The notes: generated by a model not told the origin, from the sequence alone. 64,000 nucleotides of DNA from Candolleomyces eurysporus (GCA_027579435.1 JANBPK010001047.1:1-64000); one strand, 5' to 3'; counted from the stretch's first letter, positions 35,660 to 47,486 are shown. Numbers and translations: made by a program.

Positions 35660-37865
35660 CTACACCAGTCCTCCCAACCGCAATTTATATACGTGCTCCG
35701 AGGTGTCGAGCTCCAGGATCTCGCAGTCTGCTGCGCTGCCGTCTCCAACCTGCGTCTCCACGCAAGCCAGGTCCAGGGACTGAGCACAGTTGGTGAGCGT
35801 CATCGACGCAGCAGAATCACAATAAAGAGACTAACCTTGCCTAGGACCGTCATCGGCTGGTGCCAAACCGCTGTGTTGTACACAATTCCTTGAGCCGTGC
35901 TTGCCCAGAACGCTCTCAACGTCTTGAGATCCGGCTTGTCGTCACCGCCGTTGTGCGCCACGACCACAAGATATCGGTCACTGGTCTCTTTCAGTCCCTC
36001 TCCACCCCCTTTGCCCATCGGAACAAACGCCTGGTTCGTGTACGGGTGCCTTTCAAGCACCGTCAGTGGCGAGAGTCCATCCGGTGAGATATCAGCCAAG
36101 GGTTGGCACCGATAAACTGAAATCCCGGCTGTTGCATTCGAACCGGCGGGGTAACTCGATGAAAGCAAAGTAAGCTTGTGGAATTTGCTCGCTGTGCCTG
36201 CGTTAGCCGGCGTGATCTTCGTGCCCTTTGGGGCTGCAGTCAGGTCGCTATACCCCTGGATGACTTGCCCGAACGGGCTGAAAGCCTCTGGCGTTAGCGG
36301 GAGCACAGGAATTGTAGTTACCTGCGGAGTTGGTGACATGGTAGAAGGGGAGATCGAAAGAGGAATCGAAGCGTCCTCAGCTGCAACTGCAGCCGAAGAA
36401 GGCGCTACAACGCAGTCTGCTTTCAACCCAATGACCCGAATCCTTTTCACTCCTCCGTCAGGATATATTGTCATCTTGACATGGGTGAATACGGTGTTCT
36501 CTACGTTCTCGAGTTGGAAGTAATGTTGTCTATGCGGTCCCAGCTTCGTTCTAGGTAAGACTACTGTCCACTGCAGATTCTCCCCGCCCTGAGACTGCAC
36601 GTCCAGATCGTCCTCCGAATAGATCGCTTCTAGTTCGCAACTCTCTGGGAAGTTACCTTTGAAATGGGCTGTGTCGATTTCCACCTGCTCCAGGTATCCA
36701 GGCGCTCCTCTGCTACTCGTCAGTGCTGAATCCTTTGAACATGGATAGGACACTTACAGTTTGACTATCACCCAGTCCTTGTGTCCCTTAACTCGACTAC
36801 GCTTAGTCTCCCAGCCATCTCCCATGTCCTTGCCACGACCTGGCAAAATCAGGTTGGACCCCACACCGAAATGTTGATCAGACACATAAAGGACACGGCC
36901 ACCCGAGAAAACATGAGCAAGATCGAACGGAGTGGCATCAGTGGCGTGCACAGGGGCGACGTCACCATACACTCTGAACCGGGCCTAGACAGTACAACAC
37001 AGGTCAACATCCTTGAACGGCGGAGACGACTATCAAACCTACCACACCACCATCAGGATAAATCTTCAGTTTCACAAAGTTGACGTTGTCAGTTTGCGGG
37101 ATCTTGAACAGATGCCTTGAACTGGGGCCTAGGCTGGTCTTGGGAAGGACTTCCGACCACTAGCAATTGGAACAGGTAACTCGGCAAGGTCATGAGGGGT
37201 ACCAGCGAATAACACTCACCCTTTTATCATCAACACGAGGATTCTCTTCCGCAGCTCCATATAGCACCTCGACGGATGCTTCAGGAGCCTCATTACCTGC
37301 CGAACCGGTTTTCAGCACGTGTTGGGGAGCGCTCGGAATATGAAGGAATCCTTACCGCTGAAGTTCGCTGTGTCTATGTCGAAACCATAGATGTTACCAG
37401 GAGTTCCCAGTTGGATGATACACCTAGCAGAAGTGCGAAGTCGCGCATCAGTGGCGGAACGAGGTAAGACTAGTAAAGGAGAATGTACCAATCATGGCTA
37501 GGATTATGCCTTCGGGTTTCCCATCCACTAAAAAGGGCACCATTCGGTCCAAATTGCCCTTTCAGACTGGGCGCAGGCTACCAACGGGAGGATAAAGTGG
37601 TAAATTCTCTTTGCATTCCCATGAATATAAGCGTCTCAGGGACGGCTTACCTCTACGAGCAACAGATGGAAGGCTTCCGCGAAGAATTCATCGGAAACTT
37701 CCACAATCCGACCTCCAATTGCCACACTCGACAGTTCTGGATTGTTGAGATTAGTTTTCAGTTCCATCGCATGCTATAGCTGGCTCCCCCCAAGACATTT
37801 TGCGTACCTGTTGCGGCTGATAAGTGTTCCGTGAACTGTTCAATAGGGACCCGTTCGAATGACAT
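35660..37865 (-). CDS. allantoicase fused to ureidoglycolate lyase
   Basis: Nine exons (37865-37808, 37736-37651, 37577-37489, 37423-37356, 37296-37220, 37159-37043, 36984-36758, 36709-35836, 35779-35660) encode 571 residues. Residues 1 to about 370 are allantoicase: its two repeat units are visible as [20 protein letters not shown] with [15 protein letters not shown], then [20 protein letters not shown] with [14 protein letters not shown]. After a short Ala/Ser/Pro linker, residues from about 395 are ureidoglycolate lyase ([53 protein letters not shown]). The two enzymes catalyse successive steps: allantoate to ureidoglycolate plus urea, then to glyoxylate plus urea. The join lies inside one exon (36709-35836), with no intron or stop between the domains, so the fusion is genuine at sequence level. 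Nitrogen-repression control is likely by analogy with the yeast DAL genes; no site was read. Confidence 0.93.
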
Positions 37866-38165
37866 CTTGCTCTATATGGGCTTGGACGATAAGGTGTGAT
37901 TCGGGTCAAGTAGCTCTCGTCTTTGGAAGATGAAGCTGAGGACAGCAAGAGTTGCACACGACCCCCTTATTATAGGACGCTGGGGAGCCGGTCCGGAACA
38001 AGACATATGGCCCCAAGATTCAAGAACGAATTACACGTGGAGGAGGACCCTTTATCTATAGGGGCGTAGATAACCGACACCTCCAGGGTGCCCCCAAGAA
38101 TCAGCGCTATATGACAGGTTATTACATAGCAGAATCCTCTAGTGCGTAACGCAAATCTACTAGTT

Positions 38166-39713
38166 CTATATGAAACCCAAATCGACAGTTAATCCCTCGG
38201 CTTGCATCGCTTTAAGACGCTGCAAGTCCGCCAAATGACTCGAGGGCAGATCTAATTCAACCCTGCGCAGCTGAGCAACCCCATGTTCTCGGAAGTAAAA
38301 CCGCGATTCGACCATATCTGCAATTGTTCCATCCGCTGTCTGGAGGCAGTTACCACGCACTATAAGAGCCTGCAGGCTCGGGAGGAAGCATGCTTGATCA
38401 GCCAACGGATGGGTGGTAACTCCGTCGGACTCCGACTCCGCAACATCATCGTCCAATACAGCGAGAGCGGCGGAGGCGTTCATACAAAGCGAACAATTCA
38501 TGAGATAGAGACCCGCATCCGTGACGAAGGGATCCCACGTCCAATCTCGACGATCATCGACGACGAGTTGGTGGAGAGTTTGCAGATAAGGCTGCTGAAG
38601 AGTGGAGATGAACTGATCAGCTCGCATTCCCGAATCGCGAAGTTCCAAGCGTGTCAGCTTGCAAGACGATCGCCTGAGAAACTCTTCGAAGCAGGATTGG
38701 GGCCAGCGATACTGTTCCAACGGCCCTCGCACATGAATGCTGAGATTCTTCAAGGCAGGGAGTGTAATCCTCGAGAAGAAACCGGTGAAATGCTCGTTGC
38801 TAATGTTGATGGATAGCGAATGGAGGTATGGATGGACCAATGGTTCGTCGAGAAGCGGTCCGAACAAGGTATCGACCTTGAGCGTGCACTCCCTGACGCT
38901 TTCGCATTTGCTGAGGATATGAAGAGATGTCCCAATCGAAGGCACGTAGTCGAGAGACAGCGCATCTAATTGATGCCAGGGGACCTCGACGGTGCTATTT
39001 GCTAGCAAATCCAGCTCGGGTACCCGCGATACTTGTAGGTTGATCAANCGAGGTACATCCTGGAAGACGCCGAAGATATATCGTTCATCCTTCTCGTATA
39101 CCCGGTACGAGGTCCGTAGTCGAAATTGCTGCAGGACTGGAGCCACCAATTTGACTGCTTCGGGATACATGGCAAGTCGGGGGCCTGCGAGTTGAAGATC
39201 GATGTTCATCCAACGCATGGTGTGTTTGATGAAGATGTTTAGGATGTTCCCTGCGGCTACAGCGTTCATGTTCGACTCGTTTTGTTGGTGAAGCGACAGG
39301 TCCAATGGAAGAGAACCTGAGCGGGCGAGCCAAAGCTCGGCTAGGTCGGGTGCTGGACACGCATTTCCGTTTGCGACGTATACTGTTAACCGCTGCCAAA
39401 GCTGAGGTAGCGACACTGCTACCTCACGCCATCCACGACATATTTGACAGAGGAGAAGCGGAGCCGTTAAGGCGTTGACGTCCCGATCTCGGTTATTCCA
39501 TGGAATAGGGCCGTCTTTTGGTGGACATCCTGGCAGACAATACAGGAATATTTCTGCCCATAGCTCCGTAGGTAACATTAAACCGCCTTCCGAATTCAGG
39601 GCCTTCCTCGAAACATGCGGCTCTTGTTGGTCTTTTTTGGTCGAAAAATCGATTGGGTAAGGATGATGCTGCAAGATGCGATAATTGATAATAGGATCCT
39701 GGCAGGGATACAT
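38166..39713 (-). CDS. F-box protein with leucine-rich-like C terminus
   Basis: A single exon of 515 codons. The F-box lies at about residues 45-95 (MLPTELWAEIFLYCLPGCPP, then LLLCQICRGWREVAVSLPQL with LW). It is followed by irregular leucine-rich segments (LRLRTSYRVYEKDE, LHSLSINISNEHFTGF, KLTRLELRDSG, LQALIVRGNCLQ). F-box proteins link SCF ubiquitin ligases to substrates; this intronless form is hugely expanded in agaricomycetes and substrates are unknown. N at 39048 falls in a codon (CGN, arginine whatever the base), so it is neutral. A second, distinct member lies at 47756-49150. Confidence 0.85.
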   Translation of the reverse strand: MYPCQDPIINYRILQHHPYPIDFSTKKDQQEPHVSRKALNSEGGLMLPTELWAEIFLYCLPGCPPKDGPIPWNNRDRDVNALTAPLLLCQICRGWREVAVSLPQLWQRLTVYVANGNACPAPDLAELWLARSGSLPLDLSLHQQNESNMNAVAAGNILNIFIKHTMRWMNIDLQLAGPRLAMYPEAVKLVAPVLQQFRLRTSYRVYEKDERYIFGVFQDVPXLINLQVSRVPELDLLANSTVEVPWHQLDALSLDYVPSIGTSLHILSKCESVRECTLKVDTLFGPLLDEPLVHPYLHSLSINISNEHFTGFFSRITLPALKNLSIHVRGPLEQYRWPQSCFEEFLRRSSCKLTRLELRDSGMRADQFISTLQQPYLQTLHQLVVDDRRDWTWDPFVTDAGLYLMNCSLCMNASAALAVLDDDVAESESDGVTTHPLADQACFLPSLQALIVRGNCLQTADGTIADMVESRFYFREHGVAQLRRVELDLPSSHLADLQRLKAMQAEGLTVDLGFI

Positions 39714-40129
39714 GGGTAGGGATTTCCTGGGCGTGGGCTACTCAGATGTGAAGAGGTCAGAGCGGTATGCGCAGTTCAGGGAACGTGAATGTGGCTGGAA
39801 CAAATCGATGAAATGAAACATGGTGTGTTCGGCGCATGTCTGAATACAACTTGCATTGGGAAAGGGGAAATTACAAGAGACACTCGCCTATACAACTCGA
39901 CTGCGGGGGTACCTGCTATGTATTATAACCCGTCGATGACGTCAATCCCCTGTCGGCCGACAACAGGAAGGGCGGGGAGATCTCTGGGCATCTCCTAAGC
40001 CCTCTTCGCGCTCCTCTTCGTTACTCTGGTGACACAAAATGACGAAGTGACGTGCGAGAACTTGGTTCCCATCGTGCTCATCAAAGCGATATCCTGTGCA
40101 AGGTGATATATAGATGCGGACCCATCCAA

Positions 40130-41060
40130 TCACATGCGCCCTATGACCGTCCTCTTCTTGCCCCATGGATCGGTCCATATTTCAGAATTAACGATGCGTC
40201 CTGTACTTCGTAGAAGAGCTTGTACACTTTCGGCTTGCTGGTGTCCGACTTCTAAAGCCACAAGAGCGTTTGGCCTGAACAGGTCAGCGCGGCATAATAA
40301 CCGCGCGATAGAATGATAGAAGTCCAGGCCGGACGGGCCTCCGAACAATGCTTTGGGATCTTCGTAGTTGACAACGGAACCTGGAAGCCCTAAGTATTCT
40401 TCCCATGATATGTACGGCGGATTTGAAGTCAAGAGATCGATGGGAAGGACCTGGTCTAGCTCAGGCTTACTGGGGAAGTCGCTCGATAGGAAACTTGCTT
40501 GGGTTGCTCTAAAAGTGTTCACTGGCCTAGAGCCATCCGATGTGGACGGCACCCCACAAAAAGCAGCATTTTCTTTGGCCAAGCTTAGCGCATGCGGGGA
40601 TATATCAACAGCATGCGCCTTCAAGCTTCCTGGCGGCCAAAGATGGCAGAGGAGGAGTGGGATGCAACCCGAGCCAGTACCAAGGTCGAGCATGGTGATT
40701 GGCTTTTGAGCGGTGGGGGAGAGGGTCTTGGCAAGCTTGAGGACCCAGTCCTCAGTCTCCGGACGCGGGATGAGGACTGGAGGACGCGTGAGGAGTTTGA
40801 GAGGGCCGAAGGGCTGGGTTCCTAAGGAAGGAAGAATATAGGATAGAAAATTGTAAGGCCCCAGCCTATGGGACGATGACTTGCAGGCACATACCCAGGA
40901 TATATTGCAGAGGTTCGCCGAGAGATCTCCGCCGTACCATCTCGTCGAGAGACGTGGACGATTCGCGGGCAGCAACGGCCTGCCGCATCCATTTGAGCTC
41001 GAGAGCAGCCTGCTCGCTGCCCAAGGACCGTGCAAGCGTTGCGAGCAGACGGTGGGCCAT
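40130..41060 (-). CDS. HemK/PrmC-type N5-glutamine methyltransferase (mitochondrial Mtq1-like)
   Basis: Two exons (41060-40895, 40821-40130) encode 285 residues. The N-terminal helical part ends in RRSLGEPLQYILGTQPFGPL, typical of PrmC. The SAM fold follows: LIPRPETEDWV, motif I MLDLGTGSGCIPLLLC, HAVDISPHALSLAKEN, and the catalytic NPPY in LLTSNPPYISWEEYLG, then YEDPKALFGGPSGLDFY. The family methylates the glutamine of the GGQ loop in peptide release factors. The NPPY motif and PrmC-like helical domain fit the mitochondrial Mtq1 branch better than the cytosolic Mtq2, but a targeting peptide is not obvious. The gene diverges from the ERT1-like gene over 299 bp. Confidence 0.9.
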
Positions 41061-41359
41061 GCAGGAAACAGGGTCGACGCCGCCAGCGGCAACGGCGGGC
41101 TATGGATAACCAGGAACGGTTCGGTTTGTGGACCAACCCCAGTTCGGAAGCAAAGCTTGGCAGGGAAGGCCCGCGGCTCGCTCGCGTGCGGTTCGATTTG
41201 ATTCGGTCAGTTGAACAAATAAAATCAGCTGGAGGAGATTAAGCAGAGCACGTATTTCTCTGGTCCTTTTCCTGTGGCTTTTCTCCCGGTCCGCTCGTCG
41301 TCGACCTCCCCTACCGTCTGCCCCGTCGTTCTCGCGTGTTCCACGTCGTCTGCGGTGCA

Positions 41360-43553
41360 ATGTCTGCCGTCTACGCCGTCGCCCCTCGTCCAGCTCATCT
41401 TGCGGTCAGTACCCTGCTCGGTGCTCGAACCGCTCGCTCTGACGCCCTGCGTTTGTAAAATAAATTACAGGCACCAAACGCACAGGCAGGGCCCTCTACT
41501 CCCCAACCGCTGCTCAAGAAAAAGACGTCGCAGACGGGCTTAGCCAGCAAGCGAAAACGACTCGAAACGCCTGACGACTCGCAGGACTCCACAGCGTCCC
41601 AACCGCCTCGAAAAGCGAGAGAGGGGCCGAAGAAAAAGAAAGCCAACAGGGCGTGCTTCCACTGCCAAAAGGCGCACCTCACCTGTGACGACTGTGCGTG
41701 CTACCGTCCTATGACTTCATTTCACACTCATATATCTCGGTGTCTCTAGCACGACCTTGTCAACGATGCATCAAACGCGGTATCGCCAACAACTGCAAGG
41801 AGGGACATCGAAAGAAGGCAAAATATTTGCTGGACGACGACGAGCTAGGTGTGTACAGCATCGTTACCTCTGTCATTGACGGAGCAGAGCAGCCAAAGCC
41901 CTGACATCACGTGGGTCCGCAGAGCAGCTCAAACGAGCCAAGTCCATTCCAGCTGATGGACCGAAGGAGACTCCTGCTGAACAGCCAGTAACCATTCCAA
42001 TTAGTGAGCTTACAGCATTCTGCTCATTCCGGACCTTGAAAATTTTAACCATTCCTGCTAGCAAAACCCGTACCGCAGACGGAATCTCTTCTCGCCACCG
42101 CCTTTGACCCGACCTTCACGTTTGGGTCCGAAGCAGCTACTCTGGAATATGCGATATTGTCCTCCATCCTAGGCAATCCGAGTCCTCCTGAGTCAACACC
42201 AACTTCGCCACCACCAGCGCCACCGTCACAATTTTCGACTTGGCCCTCAGAGCCTATAGATTTCACAACATCTCCCCGAGTAGCCACAGGCAACAACACT
42301 TACGCCCCATCATATGGCGAAACGCAGCTTGGTCTGGCGTCAGAACCATCCTTATCTTCCACTGCGGGGAACACACCGTTCCTGACATATTCCTATCCCC
42401 AGTCTCAACAGTCGGACGAACTAGCCGAACTGACGTATCCGCCACAAACACAGGCCCAGACTTCTCTTCACCCTCTACAACCGCGATACCCCCTTGAAGG
42501 TCGAGCTCGTTCGCCACCAACAGGTGCTTTCGCTGAAAATATTGCGACGAAAGATGTCATCTCACGTGGACTGCTTACCCCTCCACTTTCCAATGGATCA
42601 CCGAGCTCAATAGCGTCCGTACCCATAGGAGAGATATCAACCCCCAAACCAGCAGGCTCGCAATTGCAGGGCATTAACGACAGAGTCACAGCGCCCTATG
42701 ACTACACCCAAGGATACCACTTCTTGATGAAGCACCTACCGACCCGGTATGTCCACTCCCTATGATGTTGTCATTTTCGAAGGAGTGCCCCCGGGACTCG
42801 AGCTCTGATCATCTTTTCTTGATTTTTCCGCATCTTCACTTCCTCCCATCATCACTCCATGTCACTTTCGACATGTGCTTCTTGTCACTTCCATCTAAAG
42901 GTTTGAGAAGAACGATACTCTTCGTATCGTTCGGGCCTTGGCCATTTACCGACCTTCGCTGATAGCGCTCCAAATGCCCTTGTCCTTGGATGACGAGATC
43001 TTCGTGGAGAAATGCTTTCAGCGATCCCTGCTCGTAAGCATACCTAGCGTGGGATCATGAGGTTCGATTGATTTTTCTCACTTGGGTGTAGGAACTTGGC
43101 AAACTCATCTCCTACAGTGGGACGCCTACAGTTGTTTGGCGTCGCACAGGGGAAATTTGCCTCGTCGCTCCAGAGTTCTGTATGCTAACAGAATGGCCTA
43201 TGGAAGACCTTGTTGGGCGCAAAAAGTATATTTATGAAGTGCGTTGTTCCTTTTTTATCTTCAGCCCAGAGTGATTTATCTATTCCTCTGACAGCTCTTC
43301 GAGAACCAATCAGTGGTCGAATACTGGGAAAACTTCGCCGCTCACGCATTTGAGAATACAACACGGTCGGTCTACTCACATTGCGTCTTACTCAAACCAT
43401 CCGGAGCGCCCGTCCCTGCCACCTTCTGTTTTACAATAAAACGAGACCTATTTGACCTGCCTAGCATGGTCATCGGTGTGTTTCTGTCTTCCTTGGTTAA
43501 CCCGCTTTAACTGACTATTGCTATTCGCAGGACAATGGCTTCCGCTTTTGTAG
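41360..43553 (+). CDS. Zn2Cys6 transcription factor with PAS domain, ERT1/AcuK type
   Basis: Nine exons (41360-41404, 41471-41693, 41750-41848, 41890-42003, 42062-42746, 42901-43033, 43092-43238, 43295-43475, 43531-43553) encode 549 residues. The binuclear zinc cluster reads [15 protein letters not shown] and [16 protein letters not shown] with exact C-x2-C-x6-C-x5-C-x2-C-x8-C spacing; an intron divides it. [11 protein letters not shown] follows, as in ERT1/AcuK. The middle is a Pro/Ser-rich activation-type region; the C terminus is a PAS domain ([20 protein letters not shown], then [20 protein letters not shown]). This family switches carbon metabolism towards gluconeogenesis (family knowledge). 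Intron 3 ends in an unusual GCAGAG acceptor that was chosen because it alone keeps frame. The last exon is 23 nt. Confidence 0.88.
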
Positions 43554-45015
43554 ACCAGCATGATAGACTCGACATTCTAATGACCTTTCAAGTATTTTTA
43601 TATTCTTTATCTCGTTCTGTTGCATTGTCTGGGTTGTCTTCTCTTTGGTCTGTAACTCTGTACGACTCCGGTCGTCATACTCGATTCCCTATATGCTCTC
43701 TTCCTGTGCTCTTGGCTCTGGCTACCGCTTCCTTCAGAATTCAAACACTCAACCTATTAGCTGTTTCAATATCCCCCTCCCGCTTTCCCCACGCCGCTCC
43801 TCAGCTTATTATGCGCTTGCCGCTTTCCTGCTGTGGATGTTACTCCAGGGTATTTTGTTTAATCCTTTTCGTTCCCGTCCCCTACATTATATCTTGTGTA
43901 GACATATTCTTTTGGTTTTTTCTGGGTTGCATATCTCTGTCTCTCTCTCTCTCAATCTCTATCGCACACGCAAGCACGTTACCCATATCGCATTCATAAG
44001 TAGACAAGGTCATTGGCGTAGCACAGATGGATGTAACGTCATTGACCCCTCGAAAACAATGGAATCACTTTTCTCCGGAACGACGCAATGAGCGGGCTTC
44101 CCCCAGGTTTTCTGTCATGTCTGCTGACAGAACTGTATTGTGTACCCTATGGACGTGGAGGATTTCTAAAAACCGATCATGATGAACTGGGGTCCCGTGT
44201 CCGGGGATTGGCTGGTATGGGATGGCTTGGATCCTCTTGGAAATGGATCTTCAAATCTTAGTATGGATCCCGCTCATACCGTCGGCACTAGAAGACCGAA
44301 ACGCGTGAGATAATAGATATTACGGAGGTGGGGTAACTCTTAGGCTCCGCCCCCGACATATGGATCANCGCCCCCCTCATCGATGCCGCGGGCGGACTGG
44401 GTTGCGCGCGGCGTTCACACCTCCTCGCGCTCGAGCTCATCGATGGCCACGCCATCCTGCAAAGGGACTGGCGATGGTGATGGAGAGGCAAGCCACGCGC
44501 CCAGCAGGGGCGAACGAGGCGACTTCATACTCTTTTTTTTTTTTTTTTTTTAATCGCGGTCCTGACGAGCTCGAGTTCCGTGACCCTTCCGGTCGGTCAA
44601 GCCAACCTGAACTCGCAAACGAGCCGGCTGTCAGATGGGCCGGTCGCAAAATGCCTGGGGAGCGCGCTGCATGCGCCCACCATACATGGAGACGCGTTGA
44701 ATGCATGCGGTGGTGTCGCGAACATGGACGTAAATAAGGGACATTGAACCCCATGTCGGGTTTATGGAGACGGGTAACACGGCCCTGCGAGAGGCTGAAA
44801 AGGGGATCGAAACGAAATGAACCAGGTTCTAAAACCGCGTCTATATTCAAAAAGTAAGGTATCGGCGAACGAAAGGGTGGAATAATTATGGCATTGCGGA
44901 GATTACTGGAAAGGCCACGGAGACCCATCGTGGCCTTTTAGCGCGCTCGACTCCGTGTCTGGCGATGAATACGGATATTGATAGGGGAGACCAACGAGTA
45001 AAATTGCCTGCAACT
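43554..45015. other. 1.46-kb stretch with no supported gene
   Basis: It begins as the T-rich 3' flank of the ERT1-like gene, with a short CT microsatellite near 43940-43960. An N is at 44368 before a C run, and a poly-T tract of about 21 bases lies near 44532. ORFs here are chance overlaps of both strands with no motif. Confidence 0.6.
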
Positions 45016-45812
45016 TTAAACCTGGTCTTGAATATTCGCGTAGTCACTTTCCACGCCGGGTTCGAGGAGGGAAGCGTGTCCGAGGATGAGTACGCCGGAC
45101 GCGCCAATCAACCAGAAGAAGGTCCCAAATGGCGAGGCGAGCCAGAACATGGGGATACCGATAACGAAGAGACCGGTATAGAGGTGTTTTTGTGTAATAG
45201 TGTGCTCGCCAAATTGGGTAGCGTCAGGAGCTGTATGATATAGAGCATCGGTCGATCATCAATGGAGGCTACGGGTAAGTAAATCATGGGTTACGCACCA
45301 AAGCGATTAATAGCGGTAAATCCTCCGACGAGGAACAGTAGAGAGATCAGGAGAAGCCAGTTTGTCAGACTAATATAGAGCTCGTCAGCGCAATCCACGA
45401 AACACGTTGATAAACCATACACTGCGTAGACGGCAAGGAGTGCGATAATCAACAGGTAATTCCCTATTTCAGGAATTGCATAAGTCATCTGTTTGCTTGA
45501 AGACTACTAATGTGAGCGACTTGCCTGAGAAGTAGCGAGTATTATATGAGATGCGCTGGGACAGAGATCAATCCTAGTTCGGAGCCCTTGGACAAGCTAT
45601 GGCTTACAGATGTAGCTTGGTTCATATCTGCTGGGCGAGATATTCTTGAGACATCGAAGAACTCCTGGGGTGGGCGAAGCCCTGACAGCCGTGCCTCCTA
45701 CAAAACATACACGTCGGAGTTCAGCGATATTGCTCAAATTTCCGGGATTGGAGAGCACACTACGCACCCGGAAAGATTTGAGAGCATCTGTAACACGCAA
45801 AACGGCTTCCAT
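45016..45812 (-). CDS. PRA1/Yip3 family prenylated Rab acceptor
   Basis: Six small exons (45812-45768, 45697-45608, 45555-45525, 45463-45421, 45369-45299, 45230-45016) encode 164 residues. The family core is plain once joined: RPPQEFFDVSRISRPADMNQ, RISYNTRYFSGNYLLIIALL, NWLLLISLLFLVGGF, then FGTFFWLIGASGVLILGHAS and LLEPGVESDYA. Four hydrophobic segments make two hairpins, as known for PRA1. It acts at ER and Golgi membranes, releasing prenylated Rab GTPases from GDI (family knowledge). Intron 3 has a GC donor in perfect context (TCAG then GCAAGT) and is confirmed by the RYFS-GNYLL junction. Exon 3 is 31 nt. None of this is visible in any one open frame. Confidence 0.9.
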
Positions 45813-46065
45813 TGTTGCTAGGATATGAGAGAGTGGTGCGGATGGTGGTGGTATAAAGGAAAGAAGGGTTGCCTATTATCGCGCGCAGAGAGCTCTGTTC
45901 AAGTACTATAGCACAGCGCAGCCGCAGCGACCGCGCACCGCTGTCCTTGCTTACGTCACCGCCTATTTTGAGCCCTTTGTTTGGCTTCCAGGTCAAACCC
46001 AAACAACGCGCTCATTGTTCGCCTTTCCTCCAACCTCGTCCTGCACCATACGCTTCCCTCCCACA

Positions 46066-46332
46066 ATGATTCGTCGGAATCCAACTTTGATACCCATGAC
46101 GGACTCAGATGTCCAGGATATTCGCGACATGGTCCTGGCTGAAAAGTCAGAAGAGAACAAACAGCAGATACTCTTGAACACAATGGCCAAGTTGTCACAG
46201 ACGACCGGCATTTCTAGGGAGGACAGAGAATTGCAGGAGGTCATGAAGAACATGGCAGAGAAGGAGCAAGATGGTCTCAAAAATAAGGTGTTCAATCCAA
46301 CAGGAGGTGAATCTTCCCCTTCCGGCTTCTAA
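46066..46332 (+). CDS. small protein, CDC26/APC12-like N terminus
   Basis: A single exon gives 88 residues. The first residues, MIRRNPTLIPMTDSDVQDIR, resemble the start of Cdc26, where the N terminus inserts into the TPR groove of Cdc16/APC6 in the anaphase-promoting complex. The rest is a charged helix (REDRELQEVMKNMAEKEQDG) with a Pro/Ser tail. The length matches that of Cdc26 proteins. The match is short, so this is a suggestion. An alternative is an unrelated small coiled-coil protein. The gene diverges from PRA1 over 253 bp. Confidence 0.5.
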   Translation: MIRRNPTLIPMTDSDVQDIRDMVLAEKSEENKQQILLNTMAKLSQTTGISREDRELQEVMKNMAEKEQDGLKNKVFNPTGGESSPSGF

Positions 46333-46620
46333 CCACGTTCTCATTTTACTGTCAAACCTAGCATCTTCTCAATAAGCACGGTCCAGATATACCAACTTCG
46401 TGTACATTATATCTCGGTTGCTGCTCAAACCAAACCTTTCCTACCGAGACACTCCAGGCTAGATTTCTAGATCGATCAGCCCCACAGTTTTCAAATTGGC
46501 GCATTCCTCAGACTTCACGTCACCTCCACTGGAGACTGGATCGTGACGTCAATCGCTCCGGCCCATAAATACAGCTTTGCATCGAGAATGCTTTCCTTTC
46601 ATCCATAACCTACTACCACT

Positions 46621-47486
46621 ATGTCGAATCCTCAAACCAGCCTCGATCCTTACACCGCCCAAGCTGAAAGCAACCCACCACCCCTGGAGAAGATTAAGGG
46701 TGCGTTTCACGTCAAATCAGTTCAGCGTGTACACTCAACTCAACGAATAATAGGGTACAGGGAGATTATCAGCTCGGTCAAAACCGCCATGATGACCACA
46801 CGCTCGGCCGATGGCGAGCTGCATGCCAGAGCGATGAATCCTGCCAATCGTCAGTCATGCTGTCACCTGAGGTTGTTATTCNTTTTTTTAACCAGGACAT
46901 TAGGCAGCGACGATACTCAATTGAACCTCGTCTTCCTGGCAAATAACGTTTCCCACAAATTTGAAGAGATCCAGAATGACGTTCATGTCAATGTCAGCTT
47001 CTTAGACCAGCAAACCGGGAGTTGGGCGTCGTGAGTCTCTATAGTTTATTTGCGTCCCCTGTTATCATTGAATATGTTTCCAGGGTATGTGGCAAGGCAA
47101 AAGTATCAAATGACAAGGAGGTTATCAAGAAGTACTGGACTTCGACGTAAGATCGAGACTTCTTATCGTTCTATCGATGTACTCATGTCCACCAGGACCT
47201 CCGCCTGGTTTGGAGACCTGAAAGATGGCATCCACAAGGGAGACGAGACCGATCCCAGAGTTTCTGTGATCGAAGTAGTTCCGGACGAGATCCGTTACTG
47301 GTTTGCGACCAAAGGAAGGGTTGGGCAAGCTATTGATATTGGCACGCACGCATTGACCGGCAAGGTTTCGTCCCCTGGAGATTTACGCACTATCTCCAAG
47401 CAGGAGGTATGTCTCCACGCTTGATTTCCAGTTTCCTGGCCCGTACTAAGCTCTTGCAGATACAACTGGCGCAGGGTTTGAATTGA
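46621..47486 (+). CDS. BLI-3-like protein of the pyridoxamine-phosphate-oxidase fold
   Basis: Six exons (46621-46699, 46754-46849, 46904-47030, 47084-47146, 47196-47406, 47460-47486) encode 200 residues. Joined sequence: EKIKGYREIISSVKTAMMTT, RSADGELHARAMNPANRSDD, VFLANNVSHKFEEIQNDVHV, NVSFLDQQTG, WFGDLKDGIHKGDETDPRVS, VIEVVPDEIRYW. This is the split-barrel flavin-binding fold of the general-stress and BLI-3 family (blue-light-inducible gene 3 of Neurospora). The function is unknown; FMN or heme binding is possible. The N at 46882 sits in the pyrimidine tract of intron 2. The acceptor used there (GACATTAG) is the second AG after the tract, since the first would give a stop. Confidence 0.85.

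Noticed and set aside
43535..44091. Plus-strand ORFs of about 150 codons after the ERT1-like gene
   Set aside because: They overlap its last exon and T-rich 3' flank, are rich in Leu/Ser from CT repeats, and have no motif.
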